Assembly (NCBI RefSeq): GCF_000359125.1
Contig: NZ_CAAF010000055.1
Location: 1-64,000 of the forward strand
DNA length: 64,000 nt
Direction of reading: 5' to 3'
Source of the DNA: Mesorhizobium sp. STM 4661
Lineage (GTDB): Bacteria > Pseudomonadota > Alphaproteobacteria > Rhizobiales > Rhizobiaceae
Below the pieces are notes generated by a model. That model was not told the origin of the DNA, made no database searches, and saw only the letters and a list, made by a program, of their open reading frames with translations. Positions 62,628 to 64,000 of the stretch are shown here, piece after piece. The stretch's first letter is position 1, and every line of letters begins with the position of its first letter. Made by a program: the position numbers and the translations under genes.

Positions 62628-63257
62628 TCAGCCGAGACGATAGCGGATTTCCGACCGCAGAAATGGCAGCAAATCCATTTCAAACCACGGATTGCGCTTC
62701 AGCCAGCCGGTGTTGCGCCACGACGGATGTGGCAGCGGCAGCACTTTCGGGTTGCCGGATGCATTCCAGATCGCCCGCCAGTCCATTACCGTCGCCGTCA
62801 GCGAAGGGCGGCGCGGCGCGCCCATATGCCAGGATTGCGCATAGATGCCGACAGGCAGCACGAGGTCTATCCGCGGCATCAGTGCCATCAGTGGCGCGCG
62901 CCAGCTTAGTGCGCATTCGCTCCGCGGCGGCAGGTCGCCGCCCTTGGCATCCTGGCCGGGAAAGCAGAAGCCCATCGGCACGATGGCGAATTTTGAAATG
63001 TCATAGAACTCTTCGCTGCCGACACCCAGCCAGTTCCGCAGCCGATCGCCGGAGGCGTCGGTGAACGGCATGCCTGATATATGCACCTTGGTGCCCGGCG
63101 CCTGGCTGGCGATCAGGATGCGGGCGCTCGACGAGGGTCTCAGCACCGGGCGCGGCTCGTGCGGCAACGGCCGGCCAATCGGGTTTTCGACGCAGATGCG
63201 GCAGGCGCGTACCGTCGCGGTGAAGCTGTCGAGTTCTTCGCGCATTCCGAGGCTCAT
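62628..63257 (-). CDS. Uracil-DNA glycosylase family protein
   Basis: A 209-residue protein with the motif A pattern ASQAPGTKVHISGMPFTDASG, the surrounding DRLRNWLG, and motif B LPHPSWRNTGWLKRN near the C-terminus. Two cysteine pairs (CRICVENP near residue 19) may bind an iron-sulphur cluster, as in family 4 enzymes. It removes uracil or similar lesions by inference. It follows the GST gene with a two-base gap. Confidence 0.85.
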   Translation of the reverse strand: MSLGMREELDSFTATVRACRICVENPIGRPLPHEPRPVLRPSSSARILIASQAPGTKVHISGMPFTDASGDRLRNWLGVGSEEFYDISKFAIVPMGFCFPGQDAKGGDLPPRSECALSWRAPLMALMPRIDLVLPVGIYAQSWHMGAPRRPSLTATVMDWRAIWNASGNPKVLPLPHPSWRNTGWLKRNPWFEMDLLPFLRSEIRYRLG

Positions 63258-63259
63258 TC

Positions 63260-63871
63260 TCAGGCAGCGGCGCTCGGCCGGCTGGAGATCGCCTCATGCC
63301 AGCGCTGCACGTTGGCACAGTCTTCCGGCACCCTGATACGCGCCGGTTTCATGAAGTCGATGGCGATCATGCCGGTGATGTCGGCGATCGAATAGGTATC
63401 GCCGGCGACGAATTCCCGGTTCGCCAGTTCGCCGTCGAGTAGTCTCAGAAACTCGACGGCTTTCGGCTTGTTGGCCTCGCCCCATTCGGGGATTTGCGGA
63501 ATTTCCCATTCCTTCATCGCCGGGTGAATGTGCCGGAAGGCGGCGGCGACGCAACCGAGCAGATTGAGCTCCATGCGCCTTTGCCACATCTCGACCTTGG
63601 CCTTGCCAAGCGCGCCGCGTCCGAACAGCGCCGGCTCCGGATGCAGTTCCTCAAAATAGCGGCAGATGGCGACGGATTCGGTGATGATCGTGCCGTCGTC
63701 GAGTTCGAGCACCGGCAGGCGTTGCAGCGGGTTGCGCGAACTGACCGGCTGCGTCCTATGTTCCAGCGCACTCATATCGACGGGTACCAGCGGAACCTCC
63801 AGCCCTTTTTCGGCGAGGAAGACGCGAACCCGCCGTGGGTTGGGGGCGCGGCCGCCGTCGAAGAGCTTCAT
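63260..63871 (-). CDS. Glutathione S-transferase
   Basis: A 203-residue protein with an N-terminal thioredoxin fold (MKLFDGGRAPNPRRVRVFLAEKGLEVP, then LPVLELDDGTIITESVAICRYFEEL containing the SNAIL-like ES pair) and a C-terminal helical domain (AGDTYSIADITGMIAIDFMKPARI). Substrate is unknown. Confidence 0.9.
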   Translation of the reverse strand: MKLFDGGRAPNPRRVRVFLAEKGLEVPLVPVDMSALEHRTQPVSSRNPLQRLPVLELDDGTIITESVAICRYFEELHPEPALFGRGALGKAKVEMWQRRMELNLLGCVAAAFRHIHPAMKEWEIPQIPEWGEANKPKAVEFLRLLDGELANREFVAGDTYSIADITGMIAIDFMKPARIRVPEDCANVQRWHEAISSRPSAAA

Positions 63872-63919
63872 TCCATCCTCCCGATCTTCTCGCTCGTTGC
63901 AACAACTATAGGGTCGTCA

Positions 63920-64000
63920 TCACCGGAAGCGAAAAATTTCTCGCAATGCATCGCCGATCGAAGCCAGGGTGCCGTGCTTTCTTTCGACCGCCTCGAGATC
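63920..64000 (-). CDS. 3' end of a further minus-strand gene (partial)
   Basis: The frame reads DLEAVERKHGTLASIGDAL and REIFRFR before a stop at 63920-63922. Only the last 26 residues are in the window, so no family can be named. It is on the same strand as the GST and UDG genes, 48 bp from the GST start. Confidence 0.5.
   Translation of the reverse strand, partial: DLEAVERKHGTLASIGDALREIFRFR

Overview
The window is about 64 kb of a high-GC alphaproteobacterial chromosome. It most resembles Rhizobiales, probably Mesorhizobium or another Phyllobacteriaceae genus. This rests on gene content and is an inference: phosphatidylcholine synthase, an IalB-type protein, DUF930 and DUF2059 proteins, an rlpA-dac-tmk-holB-metG-tatD-MBL gene string, a TolB/TPR nucleotide cyclase, and dispersed palindromic repeats. 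Most of it is compact housekeeping DNA with many ATGA start/stop overlaps.

Layout. 1-8.6 kb: a GNAT enzyme, then a minus-strand operon (rlpA, a penicillin-binding-protein-like carboxypeptidase with altered motifs, tmk, holB, metG, tatD, MBL hydrolase). 8.6-13.2 kb: an accessory stretch around tRNA-Ser(TGA), with a 32-residue RiPP-precursor-like ORF, small secreted, lipo- and zinc-ribbon proteins, an AraC/SRPBCC/VOC operon, and two decayed copies of the VOC gene's 3' end. 13.4-16.7 kb: DUF930, TerC, rimO, and an AT-rich orphan gene. 16.9-21.6 kb: a BMP-family nucleoside ABC importer. 21.8-25.9 kb: quinone oxidoreductase, pcs, a UbiH-like hydroxylase, hspQ. 26-28.7 kb: two divergent glycosyltransferases. 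28.7-34.6 kb: IalB-like protein, a family-5 solute-binding protein, a DsbA-like protein, an SbmA/YddA-like ABC protein. 34.8-35.7 kb: a broken mgtE. 35.7-39.4 kb: gor, DUF2059, rpiA, gph, then tRNA-Val(CAC).

40-47 kb holds the most unusual locus: a Crp/Fnr regulator with an intact cyclic-nucleotide pocket signature, converging on a 1411-residue membrane-anchored protein that fuses a cytochrome P450 to a DyP-type peroxidase, followed by a class III nucleotide cyclase on the same strand as the fusion. A cyclase-effector-receptor arrangement suggests cyclic-nucleotide-controlled heme oxidation chemistry, but no substrate can be read from the sequence.

47-64 kb: PepSY-like and membrane proteins, an L,D-transpeptidase, rhodanese, a MarR regulator divergent from an alpha/beta hydrolase with a twin-palindrome operator, a molybdenum cofactor cluster (moaA, mobA, mobB with a DUF971 gene), an amino-acid ABC importer without its ATPase, a beta-hydroxyacid dehydrogenase, an AlkD-like protein, a truncated GNAT, an Lrp regulator, a UDG-family protein, a GST, and the tail of one more minus-strand gene.
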